Source: Pantoea sp. Mb-10
Lineage (GTDB): Bacteria > Pseudomonadota > Gammaproteobacteria > Enterobacterales > Enterobacteriaceae
NCBI RefSeq assembly: GCF_021272205.1
Contig: NZ_JAJSDX010000003.1
Coordinates: 1-64,000, forward strand
Length of the DNA: 64,000 nucleotides
Reading direction: 5' to 3'
The notes beneath the pieces are model-generated. The model did not search any database. It was not told the origin of the DNA and was given only the letters and a program-made list of their open reading frames with translations. Positions 12,103-20,914 of the stretch are shown in pieces (within the stretch, counting starts at the first letter, position 1; every line of letters begins with the position of its first letter). Both the position numbers and the translations under genes were made by a program.

Positions 12103-12351
12103 TTAAGCTGCTTTCTTTGCTTCTTTGATCAGCGCGTTAACGCGATCAGAAAGCGTTGCGCCCTGGCCAACCCAGTGCTCGATACGGTCCAGATCCAGAC
12201 GCAGACCTTCAGCCTGACCAGAAGCGATCGGGTTGAAGAAACCTACGCGCTCGATGAAGCGACCATTACGTGCATTGCGGCTGTCAGTGACGACGACCTG
12301 ATAGAACGGACGCTTTTTCGCGCCGTGACGTGCCAAACGAATTGTTACCAT
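12103..12351 (-). CDS. rpsP: 30S ribosomal protein S16
   Basis: Small-subunit assembly protein of 82 residues, full length. [20 protein letters not shown] is the conserved N terminus. A longer in-frame reading starting 29 codons upstream would cross the leader hairpin and the promoter and was rejected. GAGGA precedes the chosen ATG. It is the first gene of the rpsP-rimM-trmD-rplS operon. Confidence 0.97.
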   Translation of the reverse strand: MVTIRLARHGAKKRPFYQVVVTDSRNARNGRFIERVGFFNPIASGQAEGLRLDLDRIEHWVGQGATLSDRVNALIKEAKKAA

Positions 12352-12376
12352 AACATCCTCATTAGTTAATAAAGCA

Positions 12377-12406
12377 CTCGGGCCCCATCGAGGAACGGGG
12401 CCCGAG
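12377..12406 (-). other. GC-rich hairpin in rpsP leader (possible attenuator)
   Basis: A perfect 10-bp stem CTCGGGCCCC/GGGGCCCGAG with a 10-base loop sits in the 5' leader of rpsP, between the promoter and the ribosome-binding site. On the minus strand it is followed by TGCTTTATT, which is too poor a T run for a strong terminator. It could be a weak attenuator or a leader structure. Confidence 0.6.
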
Positions 12407-12427
12407 CACGATATAAAAAGCCCGAAA

Positions 12428-12455
12428 ATTTTACTCATTTTGGCGTAAAAAGCAA
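12428..12455 (-). promoter_or_regulatory. rpsP operon promoter
   Basis: On the minus strand -35 TTGCTT (12450-12455), a 16-bp spacer and -10 TAAAAT (12428-12433) are followed by a GC-containing discriminator, as usual for ribosomal protein genes under stringent control. Confidence 0.6.
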
Positions 12456-12493
12456 CCTATGAGCGTCAAATTTCCGTCTTTATCGGTGGTCGC

Positions 12494-13855
12494 TTAGCGA
12501 CCAGGGAAGCCGGGCGGCATCATGCCTTTCATGCCACGCATCATTTTGGCCATACCGCCCTTCTTCATTTTCTTCATCATGCGCTGCATGTCGTCGAACT
12601 GCTTCAGCAGACGGTTGACATCCTGCACCTGCATTCCCGACCCCGTCGCGATGCGACGCTTGCGAGAACCTTTGATGATCTCGGGTTTTTCGCGCTCTTT
12701 GCGCGTCATCGAATTGATGATGGCTTCCATGCGCACCAGCACTTTGTCATCCATCTGCGACTTCACGTTGTCAGGCAGCTGACCCATACCGGGGAGCTTG
12801 CCCATCAGGCTTGCCATGCCACCCATGTTGCGCATTTGCTTGAGCTGCTCAAGGAAGTCATTGAGATCGAAGCCGTCGCCCGTTTTCAACTTCTTCGCCA
12901 GCTTCTCGGCCTGATCGCGATCGACCTTACTTTCGATATCTTCGATCAGCGACAGTACATCGCCCATGCCAAGGATACGCGACGCGATACGCTCAGGATA
13001 AAACGCCTCCAGCGCATCGGTTTTCTCGCCCATCCCCATAAACTTGATGGGCTTGCCGGTGATATGACGAATAGACAGCGCGGCACCGCCGCGCGCGTCA
13101 CCGTCAACCTTGGTCAGAATCACACCGGTTAACGGTAGCGCTTCGTTAAAGGCTTTGGCGGTGTTCGCCGCATCCTGACCGGTCATGGCATCAACCACAA
13201 ACAGCGTTTCCACCGGATTGATCGCGGCGTGCACCTGTTTGATTTCATCCATCATCGCTTCATCAACGTGCAGACGGCCGGCGGTATCCACCAGCAACAC
13301 GTCGTAGAACTGCAAACGGGCTTCTTTCAGCGCGTTTTGAACGATATCAACCGGCTTCTGGCTCAAATCAGAGGGGCAGAAATCCACGCCCACCTGCTGG
13401 GCCAAGGTCTCCAGCTGTTTAATCGCCGCTGGACGATAGACGTCGGCAGAAACGACCAACACCTTCTTCTTGTGTTTCTCACGCAGGAACTTACCCAGCT
13501 TACCGACGCTGGTCGTTTTACCTGCGCCCTGCAGGCCCGCCATCAGCACAACGGCAGGCGGCTGCGCATTAAGCGCGAGCGCGTTGTTTTCTGCGCCCAT
13601 TGCCGCAACCAGTTCGTTACGGACAATTTTGATGAATTCTTGACCCGGCGTCAGGCTTTTGTTGACGTCATGCCCCACCGCGGCTTCTTTAACGCGGTTA
13701 ATGAACTCACGCACCACCGGCAGCGCGACGTCAGCTTCAAGCAATGCCATGCGCACTTCGCGCAGCGTGTCTTTAATGTTGTCTTCGGTCAGCCTTCCAC
13801 GGCCGCTGATGTTGCGCAGGGTTTGCGACAAACGATCGGTTAAATTATCAAACAT
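12494..13855 (-). CDS. ffh: Signal recognition particle protein Ffh
   Basis: GTPase of the SRP that, with 4.5S RNA, takes inner-membrane proteins to FtsY. The protein has 453 residues, as in E. coli. The N domain (1-90) is followed by a G domain with P-loop GLQGAGKTT (about 108), DTAGRLHVD and TKVDGDARGG. The methionine-rich M domain (from about 328) binds signal sequences and RNA; its C-terminal part repeats MM/KM motifs. It stands alone on the minus strand upstream of the rpsP operon. Confidence 0.98.
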   Translation of the reverse strand: MFDNLTDRLSQTLRNISGRGRLTEDNIKDTLREVRMALLEADVALPVVREFINRVKEAAVGHDVNKSLTPGQEFIKIVRNELVAAMGAENNALALNAQPPAVVLMAGLQGAGKTTSVGKLGKFLREKHKKKVLVVSADVYRPAAIKQLETLAQQVGVDFCPSDLSQKPVDIVQNALKEARLQFYDVLLVDTAGRLHVDEAMMDEIKQVHAAINPVETLFVVDAMTGQDAANTAKAFNEALPLTGVILTKVDGDARGGAALSIRHITGKPIKFMGMGEKTDALEAFYPERIASRILGMGDVLSLIEDIESKVDRDQAEKLAKKLKTGDGFDLNDFLEQLKQMRNMGGMASLMGKLPGMGQLPDNVKSQMDDKVLVRMEAIINSMTRKEREKPEIIKGSRKRRIATGSGMQVQDVNRLLKQFDDMQRMMKKMKKGGMAKMMRGMKGMMPPGFPGR

Positions 13856-14020
13856 GCTCTCTCACTTAAGACCCGTAGCGAGGCCGCCAGAGCGGCACAA
13901 TGCGGCGGATTATAACACGAAGCCCGGCCGATCTCTGCAATTGACCTTCAGATCGTTTGGAGCCTGCTTCGGCTGGCGCTATACTTCTTTTCCTTGTTTG
14001 ACCGAGACCTGAAAGGATCT

Positions 14021-14815
14021 ATGTCCGTTTTTGCGATCGTAGCGCTGTTCGCCTACTCACTCAGCCTTGCGCTGATTATCCCCAGCCTGCTTAAACGCAA
14101 TAGCGGCTGGCGCCGTTTTGCCGTGCTCTCCGCCTGTGTAGCCCTTATTGCCCATGCCGTGGCGCTGCAGCAGCGTATTTTCGCCGTGGATAACGGGCAA
14201 AACCTCAGCCTGCTGAATATCGGTTCATTGGTGAGTTTGCTGATCTGCGCCATCATGACGATTGTCGCCTCGCGCAATCGCGGCTGGCTGCTGTTGCCCA
14301 TCGTTTATGGCTTCGCCCTGATTAATCTCGCTTTTGCCACCTTTGTGCCAAATGCTTTTATTACGCATCTTGAAACCACCCCGGGCATGATGGTCCATAT
14401 TGGCCTATCGTTATTTGCGTACGCCACGCTGATTATTGCTGCGCTTTATGCGCTGCAGCTGGCGTGGATTGACTACCAGCTGAAAAATAAAAAGCTCGCG
14501 TTTACGCAAGATATGCCGCCGCTGTTGAGCATTGAGCGCAAAATGTTTCATATCACGCAAATTGGCGTCGTGCTCCTGACGCTGGTGCTCTGCACCGGGC
14601 TGTTTTTCATGGATAACCTGTTTAGCGCGGAAAATATTGATAAAGCTGTACTTTCTATCATCGCTTGGTTCGTCTATATCGTTTTGCTTTGGGGTCATTA
14701 CCGCGAAGGCTGGCGAGGACGGCGTGTCGTGTGGTTCAACTGCGGCGGCGCGCTTTTACTGACGATGGCCTATTTCGGCAGTCGTATGCTTCAGCACCTG
14801 CTCACTTCTCATTAA
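14021..14815 (+). CDS. ypjD: Inner-membrane CcsA/CcmC-like protein YpjD
   Basis: Cytochrome c assembly (CcsA-like) family membrane protein of 264 residues with about eight hydrophobic segments. The conserved blocks TPGMMVHIGLSL and LLWGHYREGWRGRR contain histidines of the kind that coordinate haem in the family. The exact job is not settled. The start MSVFAIVALFAYS has AAGGA 6 bp upstream; an ATG nine codons earlier lacks this and was rejected. It is followed by corB after 12 bp; pairing of ypjD with corB is conserved in enterobacteria. Confidence 0.92.
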   Translation: MSVFAIVALFAYSLSLALIIPSLLKRNSGWRRFAVLSACVALIAHAVALQQRIFAVDNGQNLSLLNIGSLVSLLICAIMTIVASRNRGWLLLPIVYGFALINLAFATFVPNAFITHLETTPGMMVHIGLSLFAYATLIIAALYALQLAWIDYQLKNKKLAFTQDMPPLLSIERKMFHITQIGVVLLTLVLCTGLFFMDNLFSAENIDKAVLSIIAWFVYIVLLWGHYREGWRGRRVVWFNCGGALLLTMAYFGSRMLQHLLTSH

Positions 14816-14827
14816 AGGAACTTTGCG

Positions 14828-16114
14828 TTGGAACAGGTTTCAACCACCACGTTGATCATCATTCTGGTCATCATGGTGCTGGTCTCTGCCTATTTCTCCG
14901 GGTCAGAGACCGGCATGATGACACTAAACCGCTACAAGCTGCGCCACAAAGCCAAAAGCGGTAACCGTAGCGCGCGTCGCGTTGAAAAGCTTCTACGTAG
15001 ACCGGATCGCCTGATAAGCCTGGTGCTGATCGGTAATAACCTCGTCAATATCCTCGCGTCGGCACTGGGCACCATAGTCGGCATGCGACTGTATGGCGAT
15101 GCGGGCGTTGCCATCGCAACCGGTATTTTGACTTTTGTTGTGCTGGTGTTCGCAGAGGTGCTGCCGAAAACCATTGCCGCGCTCTATCCCGAAAAAGTGG
15201 CCTACCCCAGCAGCTTTTTACTGACGCCGCTGCAGTATGTGATGCTGCCGCTGGTGTGGCTGCTCAATACCATTACGCGCTTTTTAATGCGCATGGTAGG
15301 TATCAAAACCGAAGGCTCCGTGAGCGCGGCGTTAAGCAAAGAAGAGCTGCGTACCATTGTGTATGAGTCGCGCAGCCTGATCTCTCGCCGTAATCAGGAC
15401 ATGCTGCTGTCCGTGCTCGATCTCGAAAAAGTAAACGTGGATGACATTATGGTGCCGCGTAACGAGATCGTGGGCATTAACGTCAACGACGACTGGAAAT
15501 CCATTGTGCGTCAGCTGAGTCACTCTCCACACGGACGCATTGTGTTGTTCCGCGACTCTCTGGACGACACCGTCGGTATGCTGCGCGTGCGCGAAGCCTG
15601 GCGCATGATGACTGAGAAAAAAGAGTTTAATAAAGACCGCCTGCTGCGCGCTGCTGACGAAATTTACTATGTGCCAGAAGGCACCGCGCTGAACGTGCAG
15701 CTGGTGAAATTTCAGCGCAACAAGAAAAAGGTCGGTCTGGTGGTCGACGAGTATGGTGATATTAAAGGCTTGATCACCATCGAGGATATTCTGGAAGAGA
15801 TCGTCGGTGATTTTACCACGTCTATGTCGCCATCGCTGGCAGAAGAAGTGATGCCGCAGAATGACGGCTCCGTGCTGATTGAAGGCAGCGCAAACGTGCG
15901 TGAAATCAATAAAGTTTTTAACTGGTCACTGCCAGAAGAAGAAGCGCGTACCATCAACGGCATGCTGCTTGAAGCGCTGGAGGAGATCCCGCGCGTGGGC
16001 CGCCGCGTGCAGGTCGGCAAGTACGATATCAATATTCTTGATGTGCAGGACAACATGGTGAAGCAGGTGCGCATTACGCCGCATCAGCCGCTGAAGTCGT
16101 CAATCGGTTCCTGA
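14828..16114 (+). CDS. corB: CNNM/CorC-family transporter CorB (YfjD), TTG start
   Basis: Polytopic membrane protein with a CNNM (DUF21) domain (about 1-190), a pair of CBS domains (about 205-330) and a C-terminal CorC/HlyC domain. It is linked with Mg2+/Co2+ efflux or resistance. The protein has 428 residues. The coding region opens at TTG: MEQVSTTTLIIILVIMV aligns with the E. coli N terminus and AAGGA lies 10 bp upstream, while no ATG fits. It probably forms an operon with ypjD. Confidence 0.93.
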   Translation: MEQVSTTTLIIILVIMVLVSAYFSGSETGMMTLNRYKLRHKAKSGNRSARRVEKLLRRPDRLISLVLIGNNLVNILASALGTIVGMRLYGDAGVAIATGILTFVVLVFAEVLPKTIAALYPEKVAYPSSFLLTPLQYVMLPLVWLLNTITRFLMRMVGIKTEGSVSAALSKEELRTIVYESRSLISRRNQDMLLSVLDLEKVNVDDIMVPRNEIVGINVNDDWKSIVRQLSHSPHGRIVLFRDSLDDTVGMLRVREAWRMMTEKKEFNKDRLLRAADEIYYVPEGTALNVQLVKFQRNKKKVGLVVDEYGDIKGLITIEDILEEIVGDFTTSMSPSLAEEVMPQNDGSVLIEGSANVREINKVFNWSLPEEEARTINGMLLEALEEIPRVGRRVQVGKYDINILDVQDNMVKQVRITPHQPLKSSIGS

Positions 16115-16123
16115 CGGCCACAT

Positions 16124-16160
16124 AGAAAAAAACGCCGCTGAATCAGCGGCGTTTTTTTTG
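16124..16160. terminator. Shared corB/luxS bidirectional terminator
   Basis: The stem CGCCGCTG/CAGCGGCG (16133-16151) has an A run before it and eight T after it. It lies between the convergent corB and luxS genes. Confidence 0.9.
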
Positions 16161-16167
16161 TCTGCTA

Positions 16168-16683
16168 TTAGAGATGCAGCTCTTTTAGCTTTTCAGCAGG
16201 CAACGTCAAATCTTCGTTGCGGTTGACGCCAATATCGTGCGCCAGCACATTACGTGCGATCTGCTGCGCTTCGTCGAGGGAGTGAAGCTTGTAGCTGCCG
16301 CACTGATACTCGTTCAATTCTGGAATCTGGTTCTGATCTTTTACTTTCAGTACATCTTCCATCGCGCCTTTCCAGGCTTTTGCCACGCGCTGCTCGTCCG
16401 GTGCGCCAATCAGGCTCATGTAGAAGCCGGTGCGGCAACCCATTGGCGAGATATCAACAATCTCAACGCCATCACCGTTCAGGTGGTTGCGCATAAAGCC
16501 AGCAAACAGATGCTCCAGCGTGTGGATGCCGCGCTCGGTCAAAATATCAATGTTCGGACGGCAGAAACGCAGGTCAAAAACGGTGATGGTATCGCCATGC
16601 GGAGTTTTCATGGTCTTTGCCACGCGTACGGCTGGCGCATTCATGATGGTGTGATCAACGGTAAAACTGTCCAGTAGTGGCAT
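16168..16683 (-). CDS. luxS: S-ribosylhomocysteine lyase LuxS
   Basis: Splits S-ribosylhomocysteine into homocysteine and DPD, the precursor of autoinducer-2, in the activated methyl cycle. The protein has 171 residues, full length. The metal ligands are visible as H54 and H58 in HTLEH and C128 in YQCGS. The ribosome-binding site AGGAGG precedes the ATG. The start region faces the divergently transcribed sRNA gene micA. Confidence 0.98.
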   Translation of the reverse strand: MPLLDSFTVDHTIMNAPAVRVAKTMKTPHGDTITVFDLRFCRPNIDILTERGIHTLEHLFAGFMRNHLNGDGVEIVDISPMGCRTGFYMSLIGAPDEQRVAKAWKGAMEDVLKVKDQNQIPELNEYQCGSYKLHSLDEAQQIARNVLAHDIGVNRNEDLTLPAEKLKELHL

Positions 16684-16720
16684 ACGTCACCTCCTGTTTT
16701 GAGAATTTTTAAAAAAAGAT

Positions 16721-16748
16721 GAAACTTTTCCGTTTGCCCAGCGTCTGA
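16721..16748 (+). promoter_or_regulatory. sigma-E promoter of micA
   Basis: GAAACTT (16721-16727), a 16-bp spacer, then TCTGA (16744-16748) match the sigma-E pattern GGAACTT-N16-TCTGA. It ends 6 bp before the expected MicA 5' end. Confidence 0.85.
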
Positions 16749-16754
16749 ATATAT

Positions 16755-16835
16755 GAAAGACGCGCATTTGTTATCATCATCCCTAACAACAGAGATGTTA
16801 CTTTTGGCCACAGTGATGTGGCCATTTTCTTTTTT
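16755..16835 (+). ncRNA. micA: Small regulatory RNA MicA
   Basis: Hfq-dependent sRNA induced by envelope stress that represses ompA and other outer-membrane protein mRNAs. The 5' part, GAAAGACGCGCATTTG and the following TATCATCATCCCT, matches E. coli MicA; it contains the ompA-pairing region. The 3' end is the hairpin TGGCCAC/GTGGCCA followed by a U-rich tail. It lies between luxS and gshA as in E. coli. Its tail overlaps the last bases of gshA on the other strand. Confidence 0.92.
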
Positions 16836-18396
16836 ACCCTTCCCGCGTCGCAAGGTACGCTTCGAAATCAAGCGTGTCGCTCTTCTCTAGCTTCTCCTGC
16901 GCCTGCACGGATTCTTTCGCCTGACGGCTGAAGTCGTCTTCCGTCAAAATCTCATACGCTTCTTCGCACAGCATATGATGATACTGTTCTGCCAGCGCGG
17001 CGCCTGCACCTGTCAGACCATTCTCTTTAATCGCATGGAGAATGCGCGCCGAATAGGTTAGCTCAGGATCGTCAAACGACGCTACCAGTTGATCGCTTAC
17101 CTGCTGATACTGCGTGTCATTGTGGTGGCTGTCCAATACTTCCGCCACGCGACGGAGATCGGCAAACAGCGCTTTACCCACGTCATCTAACGCATGCTCC
17201 GTTTCACTGCATCCTACGCCAATCATCAGGCCAGGCTTGCGCCCTTCCATCACCACGCGGTTCCAGTTTTTACGGCTGCACAGCAGTTCATCTGCACTCA
17301 TTTCTGGTGCATCAGCCAGCGTACACCATATCAGGAAGAGATCGAGGAAACGTGCTTGATCGGCGTCCACGCCCACCGGCGAGAATGGGTTGATGTCGAG
17401 CGAGCGCACTTCGATATATTCAATGCCACCGCGCAGCAGCGCATCAGAAGGCGCTTCGCCGGAGCGTGTCACGCGTTTCGGACGGATAGGTGCATAAAGT
17501 TCGTTTTCGATCTGCAACACATTGGTGTTCAACTGGCGCCAATGACCGTCTGCATCTTTGACGCCCATTGCGGCAAACTCTTCCGACGGCGTCTTAATAG
17601 CCGCTTTAAGGGCAGCCACGTAGCCGTCCAGTGAATTGAAGGTAATTCCCAAACCGCTTTGCGATTTGTTGGTATAGCCCAAATCGCTCAGGCGCAGTGA
17701 GGTGGCATACGGCAGCCAGAGCGTGTCTTTGCCATCGGTTTCAAACGGCAGCTTACTGACGCGGCCCTGCAGGAAAGAGCTGCTGATCGCGGGCGAGGCG
17801 CCAAAGAGGTAAGGGATGACCCAGCCATAGCGATAATAGTTGCGGATCAGCCGCAGATAACCCGCAGAAATCGTCTCTTTACCGCTTTCCGCGTCTTTAA
17901 CGTCGGCCCATTCTTGCCAAAAAGAGAGCGGCAGCGAGAAGTTATAATGCACGCCGGAAATGATCTGCATCAGGGCGCTGTAACGATTCTTAAGCCCTTG
18001 CCGATAGAGCGTTTTCATTTTGCCGATGTTTGAGCTGCCGTATTGCGCCAGCTGGATGTTTTCCGCATCCTCAACGTACCCTGGCATACTGAAGGGCCAC
18101 ATCCGCTCATGCCCGAGCTCACGCGCCACATGGCGGTGAATATCGCGCAGGAAGGCCAGCGATCGATCGATGTCTTGATCCACTGGCGTAATGAACTCCA
18201 GCAGCGTTTCCGCGAAGTCAGTGGTAATCCAGTCGTGTTTTAACGCTGAACCCAGCGACGCGGGATGACCCGTGGTCGCAAGTCGGCCATCAGGATCAAC
18301 ACGCAGCGTCTCACGTTCGATGCCACGACCAATCCCCTTTAACGCGTCAGGATGCGCCTCAAGCCAGGCGAGCGCTTTAGATACGTCCGGGATCAC
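16834..18396 (-). CDS. gshA: Glutamate-cysteine ligase GshA, GTG start
   Basis: First step of glutathione synthesis: ATP-dependent joining of glutamate (gamma-carboxyl) to cysteine. The protein has 520 residues (E. coli 518) and belongs to the proteobacterial GCS class. Conserved blocks include [31 protein letters not shown] and [14 protein letters not shown]. The reading frame is open 58 codons further upstream, but the GTG at 18396 has GGAGGG 6 bp before it and gives MIPDVS, the E. coli N terminus (which also uses a rare start). It is 73 bp downstream of yqaA. Confidence 0.95.
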   Translation of the reverse strand: MIPDVSKALAWLEAHPDALKGIGRGIERETLRVDPDGRLATTGHPASLGSALKHDWITTDFAETLLEFITPVDQDIDRSLAFLRDIHRHVARELGHERMWPFSMPGYVEDAENIQLAQYGSSNIGKMKTLYRQGLKNRYSALMQIISGVHYNFSLPLSFWQEWADVKDAESGKETISAGYLRLIRNYYRYGWVIPYLFGASPAISSSFLQGRVSKLPFETDGKDTLWLPYATSLRLSDLGYTNKSQSGLGITFNSLDGYVAALKAAIKTPSEEFAAMGVKDADGHWRQLNTNVLQIENELYAPIRPKRVTRSGEAPSDALLRGGIEYIEVRSLDINPFSPVGVDADQARFLDLFLIWCTLADAPEMSADELLCSRKNWNRVVMEGRKPGLMIGVGCSETEHALDDVGKALFADLRRVAEVLDSHHNDTQYQQVSDQLVASFDDPELTYSARILHAIKENGLTGAGAALAEQYHHMLCEEAYEILTEDDFSRQAKESVQAQEKLEKSDTLDFEAYLATREG

Positions 18397-18469
18397 ATTA
18401 CCCTCCCGCTGTGCGAATAATTTATTTTTGTTCAGCATAATGTTAAACGTAGCCTCGAATCTGTGCGAA

Positions 18470-18898
18470 TCAATGCCACCATTCCATACCTTGTAAAGTG
18501 GCGATCGCGATAACGCTATAACGCAGGGTTTTACCCAAAGCGAGAAACAGTACGGTGGGCAGCCATGCAAAACGCAGCCAGCCTGCCAGAACGCACAATA
18601 AATCGCCCACTACCGGCAACCAGCTAAAAAGCAGTGCTGCAGGCCCCAGTCGGTGTAACCACGTCATTGCTGTGTCATGCCATCGCCCTTGAGTTTTAAG
18701 CGGCAGAAGGCGACCAAGTAAAATGTTAGTAAGACCACCCAGCGTATTTCCCACTGATGCAGCCAGTAATAATCCGGAGACCGATCCTTTTTTGGCGACC
18801 AGTAAAGCAACCAGGACGGCTTCTGAACTTCCGGGGAGCAGCGTGGCGCTTAAAAAACTACTGCCAAACAGTGCGCCATAGCTCAGGAGTGCGCTCAC
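18470..18898 (-). CDS. yqaA: DedA/VTT-family inner membrane protein YqaA
   Basis: Small membrane protein of 142 residues with four hydrophobic segments and the SNARE-associated/VTT signature around [13 protein letters not shown]. The function is not established. It overlaps the yqaB stop region by 4 bp and lies upstream of gshA, so yqaB-yqaA-gshA may be co-transcribed. The arrangement is the same as in E. coli. Confidence 0.92.
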   Translation of the reverse strand: MSALLSYGALFGSSFLSATLLPGSSEAVLVALLVAKKGSVSGLLLAASVGNTLGGLTNILLGRLLPLKTQGRWHDTAMTWLHRLGPAALLFSWLPVVGDLLCVLAGWLRFAWLPTVLFLALGKTLRYSVIAIATLQGMEWWH

Positions 18899-19461
18899 AG
18901 TGAACGGACATCAACAACGTCCATGCCCGCTGCTTTAGCCGCCTGAATCCCAAAATCGGCATCTTCGAATACCACACATCGCGTGGGATCAACGCCCATA
19001 AGCTGTGCGCAGCGCAGAAACGTATCAGGATGAGGTTTGTGGCGCGTAACATCATCTGCACCGACCACGGCATCGAATAAGTGATAAACATCCAAAGCGT
19101 CAAGCAGCATTTTCGCCAGGCTGTGTTCACTGCCGGTACCCACTGCCAGAGGACGGTGACCGTGCCAGGCTTTCACTACATCCATTAGCGGTAACGGACG
19201 GACATCATCCAACAGCATGGTTTTCAGCGCTGTGGTTTTTTCCGCCGCTAACGCATGAGGATCGAGCGAAGCATTATTGAGATCAATGATGAACTGCGCC
19301 AACTGCCATGACGGCGCACCATTGAAACTCACCATTTTTTCTTCATCCATGGTGAGATCGTAGCGGCGCAGCACGTGCTGCCAGGCTTTTCGATGTGTCG
19401 GCTCAGTATCAAGAAGAGTGCCGTCCATATCGAAAATCAGGGCATCATATTGGTCGTACAT
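18895..19461 (-). CDS. yqaB: HAD-family fructose-1-phosphatase YqaB
   Basis: Haloacid-dehalogenase phosphatase. E. coli YqaB removes phosphate from fructose-1-phosphate and similar sugar phosphates. The protein has 188 residues, the E. coli length. Motif I is FDMDGTLLDTEPTHRKAW, motif II is in VGTGSEHS, and motifs III/IV are KPHPDTFL and VVFEDADFGIQAA. ATG at 19461, with ACGGAG upstream, gives MYDQYDALIF, so the ATG seven codons earlier was rejected. Confidence 0.94.
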   Translation of the reverse strand: MYDQYDALIFDMDGTLLDTEPTHRKAWQHVLRRYDLTMDEEKMVSFNGAPSWQLAQFIIDLNNASLDPHALAAEKTTALKTMLLDDVRPLPLMDVVKAWHGHRPLAVGTGSEHSLAKMLLDALDVYHLFDAVVGADDVTRHKPHPDTFLRCAQLMGVDPTRCVVFEDADFGIQAAKAAGMDVVDVRSL

Positions 19462-19813
19462 TTTTGCTCCGTCCTGCACCACAAAATGAGACCTTACTTT
19501 AGCGTAATGCGCTCAGGTTGTCGCCAGGGGCGATTAACCGCAAATGCTTTGAATGCATTAGCTATTTTCCTTTTCAGAAAAAGGTCAGAGCGCGATACCA
19601 GGGATAAATGGCGGTAAAATCAACAATTTCAATCGGCCCGAGTAAAGAGGTCGCTTAGCGCAGCCTGCATCGGCCCCGGGGTAAAAGCGTCATTTTGCGG
19701 CGATTGAGACGGGGTAGACGCACTGGCAAAACTCGCGGCACACGACAGGAAGGGCTGCATAAAGGCGTAAAACGACATGGAACATGACAAGAGGGATGAT
19801 TCAAAACGGAAGA
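19462..19813. other. Intergenic DNA between yqaB and the tRNA array
   Basis: No convincing ORF or RNA was found. It should contain the yqaB promoter and the end of the tRNA transcript, but no strong T-run terminator for the tRNA operon is visible on the minus strand. Confidence 0.5.
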
Positions 19814-19890
19814 TGGTGCATCCAGGAGGATTCGAACCTCCGACCGCTCGGTTCGTAGCCGAGTACTCTATCCAGCTGAGCTATGGATGC
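19814..19890 (-). tRNA. tRNA-Arg(ACG), copy 4 of 4
   Basis: 77 nt with encoded 3' CCA. It folds as a cloverleaf: GCATCCA/TGGATGC acceptor stem, anticodon loop CTACGAA (anticodon ACG) and GGTTCGAATCC T-arm. It matches the argV/argY/argZ/argQ group of E. coli. It is the last gene of the serV-arg transcript. A34 should be converted to inosine to read CGU, CGC and CGA. Confidence 0.98.
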
Positions 19891-19947
19891 ATTGAGAGAT
19901 TATTCGCGATGCTGTACCGCAACGAATCTAAGGGTATGACGAGAAGA

Positions 19948-20024
19948 TGGTGCATCCAGGAGGATTCGAACCTCCGACCGCTCGGTTCGTAGCCGAGTAC
20001 TCTATCCAGCTGAGCTATGGATGC
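19948..20024 (-). tRNA. tRNA-Arg(ACG), copy 3 of 4
   Basis: Identical in sequence to the other three Arg copies, with CCA encoded. It is separated from copy 4 by 57 bp of unrelated spacer. Confidence 0.98.
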
Positions 20025-20080
20025 ATTGATGTTTTTTCTAACGATGATTTACTGCTGACAACCTGAGAACGTGACGAGAA

Positions 20081-20157
20081 TGGTGCATCCAGGAGGATTC
20101 GAACCTCCGACCGCTCGGTTCGTAGCCGAGTACTCTATCCAGCTGAGCTATGGATGC
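20081..20157 (-). tRNA. tRNA-Arg(ACG), copy 2 of 4
   Basis: Identical 77-nt gene with anticodon ACG and CCA encoded. It is separated from copy 3 by 56 bp. Confidence 0.98.
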
Positions 20158-20231
20158 ATTGGATAATTCTTGTACAGCGCAGGGTGATTGCAACTCACCA
20201 TGAAAGGGATAACCTTTTTTGTTTTTCCGAA

Positions 20232-20308
20232 TGGTGCATCCAGGAGGATTCGAACCTCCGACCGCTCGGTTCGTAGCCGAGTACTCTATCCAGCTGAGCT
20301 ATGGATGC
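20232..20308 (-). tRNA. tRNA-Arg(ACG), copy 1 of 4
   Basis: Identical 77-nt gene with anticodon ACG and CCA encoded. It lies 9 bp after the tRNA-Ser gene and 74 bp before copy 2. Confidence 0.98.
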
Positions 20309-20317
20309 ATCGGAAAA

Positions 20318-20410
20318 TGGCGGTGAGGCGGGGATTCGAACCCCGGATGCAGCTTTTGACCGCATACTCCCTTAGCAGGGGAGCGCCTTCAGCCTCTCGG
20401 CCACCTCACC
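20318..20410 (-). tRNA. serV: tRNA-Ser(GCU)
   Basis: 93-nt tRNA with a long variable arm, anticodon loop CTGCTAA (anticodon GCU, reads AGC/AGU), a GGTGAGG/CCTCACC acceptor stem and encoded CCA. It is first in the serV-argV-Y-Z-Q type transcript, as in E. coli. Confidence 0.97.
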
Positions 20411-20474
20411 TTACGCGTTCTTGCGAACCGTGCTTCTGAACGTTGTTTCTGCTCATCGGCACTGCGTGGCGCAC

Positions 20475-20502
20475 ATATTACTTTCCCGGACTTATAAGTC
20501 AA
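20475..20502 (-). promoter_or_regulatory. tRNA operon promoter
   Basis: The minus strand has -35 TTGACT (20497-20502), a 16-bp spacer, -10 TAATAT (20475-20480) and the GC-rich discriminator GTGCGCCACG. This is a strong stable-RNA promoter expected to be shut off by ppGpp. The -35/-10 hexamers are the same as rrn P2 at 70-97. Confidence 0.85.
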
Positions 20503-20680
20503 ACAATTTCTCCCGACTTTTTTCCAATACGCGTTTGTTTGAACAAATGACGCTCAATCCGCATGATTTAGCGGCAAAAAGGTTGATTTATCAACAGCAA
20601 AACAGGCGCTACGCAAATAAACAACGAGGAAATAAAAGACGGGATTAACAGAGAAAATGCGTGCGAAGAGTCAAAACAGT

Positions 20681-20706
20681 AGCGCCTCGCCAGAGGGCGA
20701 GGCGCT
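20681..20706 (-). terminator. csrA terminator (hairpin with weak T run)
   Basis: A long stem AGCGCCTCGCC/GGCGAGGCGCT lies 23 bp past the csrA stop. On the minus strand it is followed by ACTGTTTTG, so the U tract is short and broken. Confidence 0.65.
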
Positions 20707-20728
20707 GAATCCGTTTACAGCGGTTAGC

Positions 20729-20914
20729 TTAGAAGCTTGTCTGCTGCGTTTTCTCGGCCTGAATGCGCTGATAAATTTCTTCGCGGTGAACAGACACTTC
20801 TTTTGGCGCATTGACGCCTATACGGACTTGGTTACCTTTAACACCCAGCACCGTTACAGTCACCTCATCGCCAATCATGAGGGTTTCACCAACTCGACGA
20901 GTTAGAATAAGCAT
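20729..20914 (-). CDS. csrA: Carbon storage regulator CsrA
   Basis: Small RNA-binding homodimer that binds GGA motifs in mRNA leaders, controlling glycogen, motility and biofilm genes. The protein has 61 residues, nearly identical to E. coli: [16 protein letters not shown] at the N terminus and the RNA-contact segment around [18 protein letters not shown] precedes the ATG. It lies between alaS and the serV tRNA, the standard location. Confidence 0.98.
   Translation of the reverse strand: MLILTRRVGETLMIGDEVTVTVLGVKGNQVRIGVNAPKEVSVHREEIYQRIQAEKTQQTSF

Noticed and set aside
14816-14830. corB might be truncated at its 5' end because it lacks an ATG
   Set aside because: TTG with AAGGA upstream yields the full conserved N terminus.
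18397-18570. Longer N-terminal extension of GshA
   Set aside because: The extension overlaps the yqaA end and is not conserved; GTG 18396 has a clear ribosome-binding site.
19814-20308. Long direct repeats that might be a mobile element or CRISPR
   Set aside because: Each repeat folds as a complete tRNA-Arg(ACG) with CCA; spacing and content fit a tRNA array.
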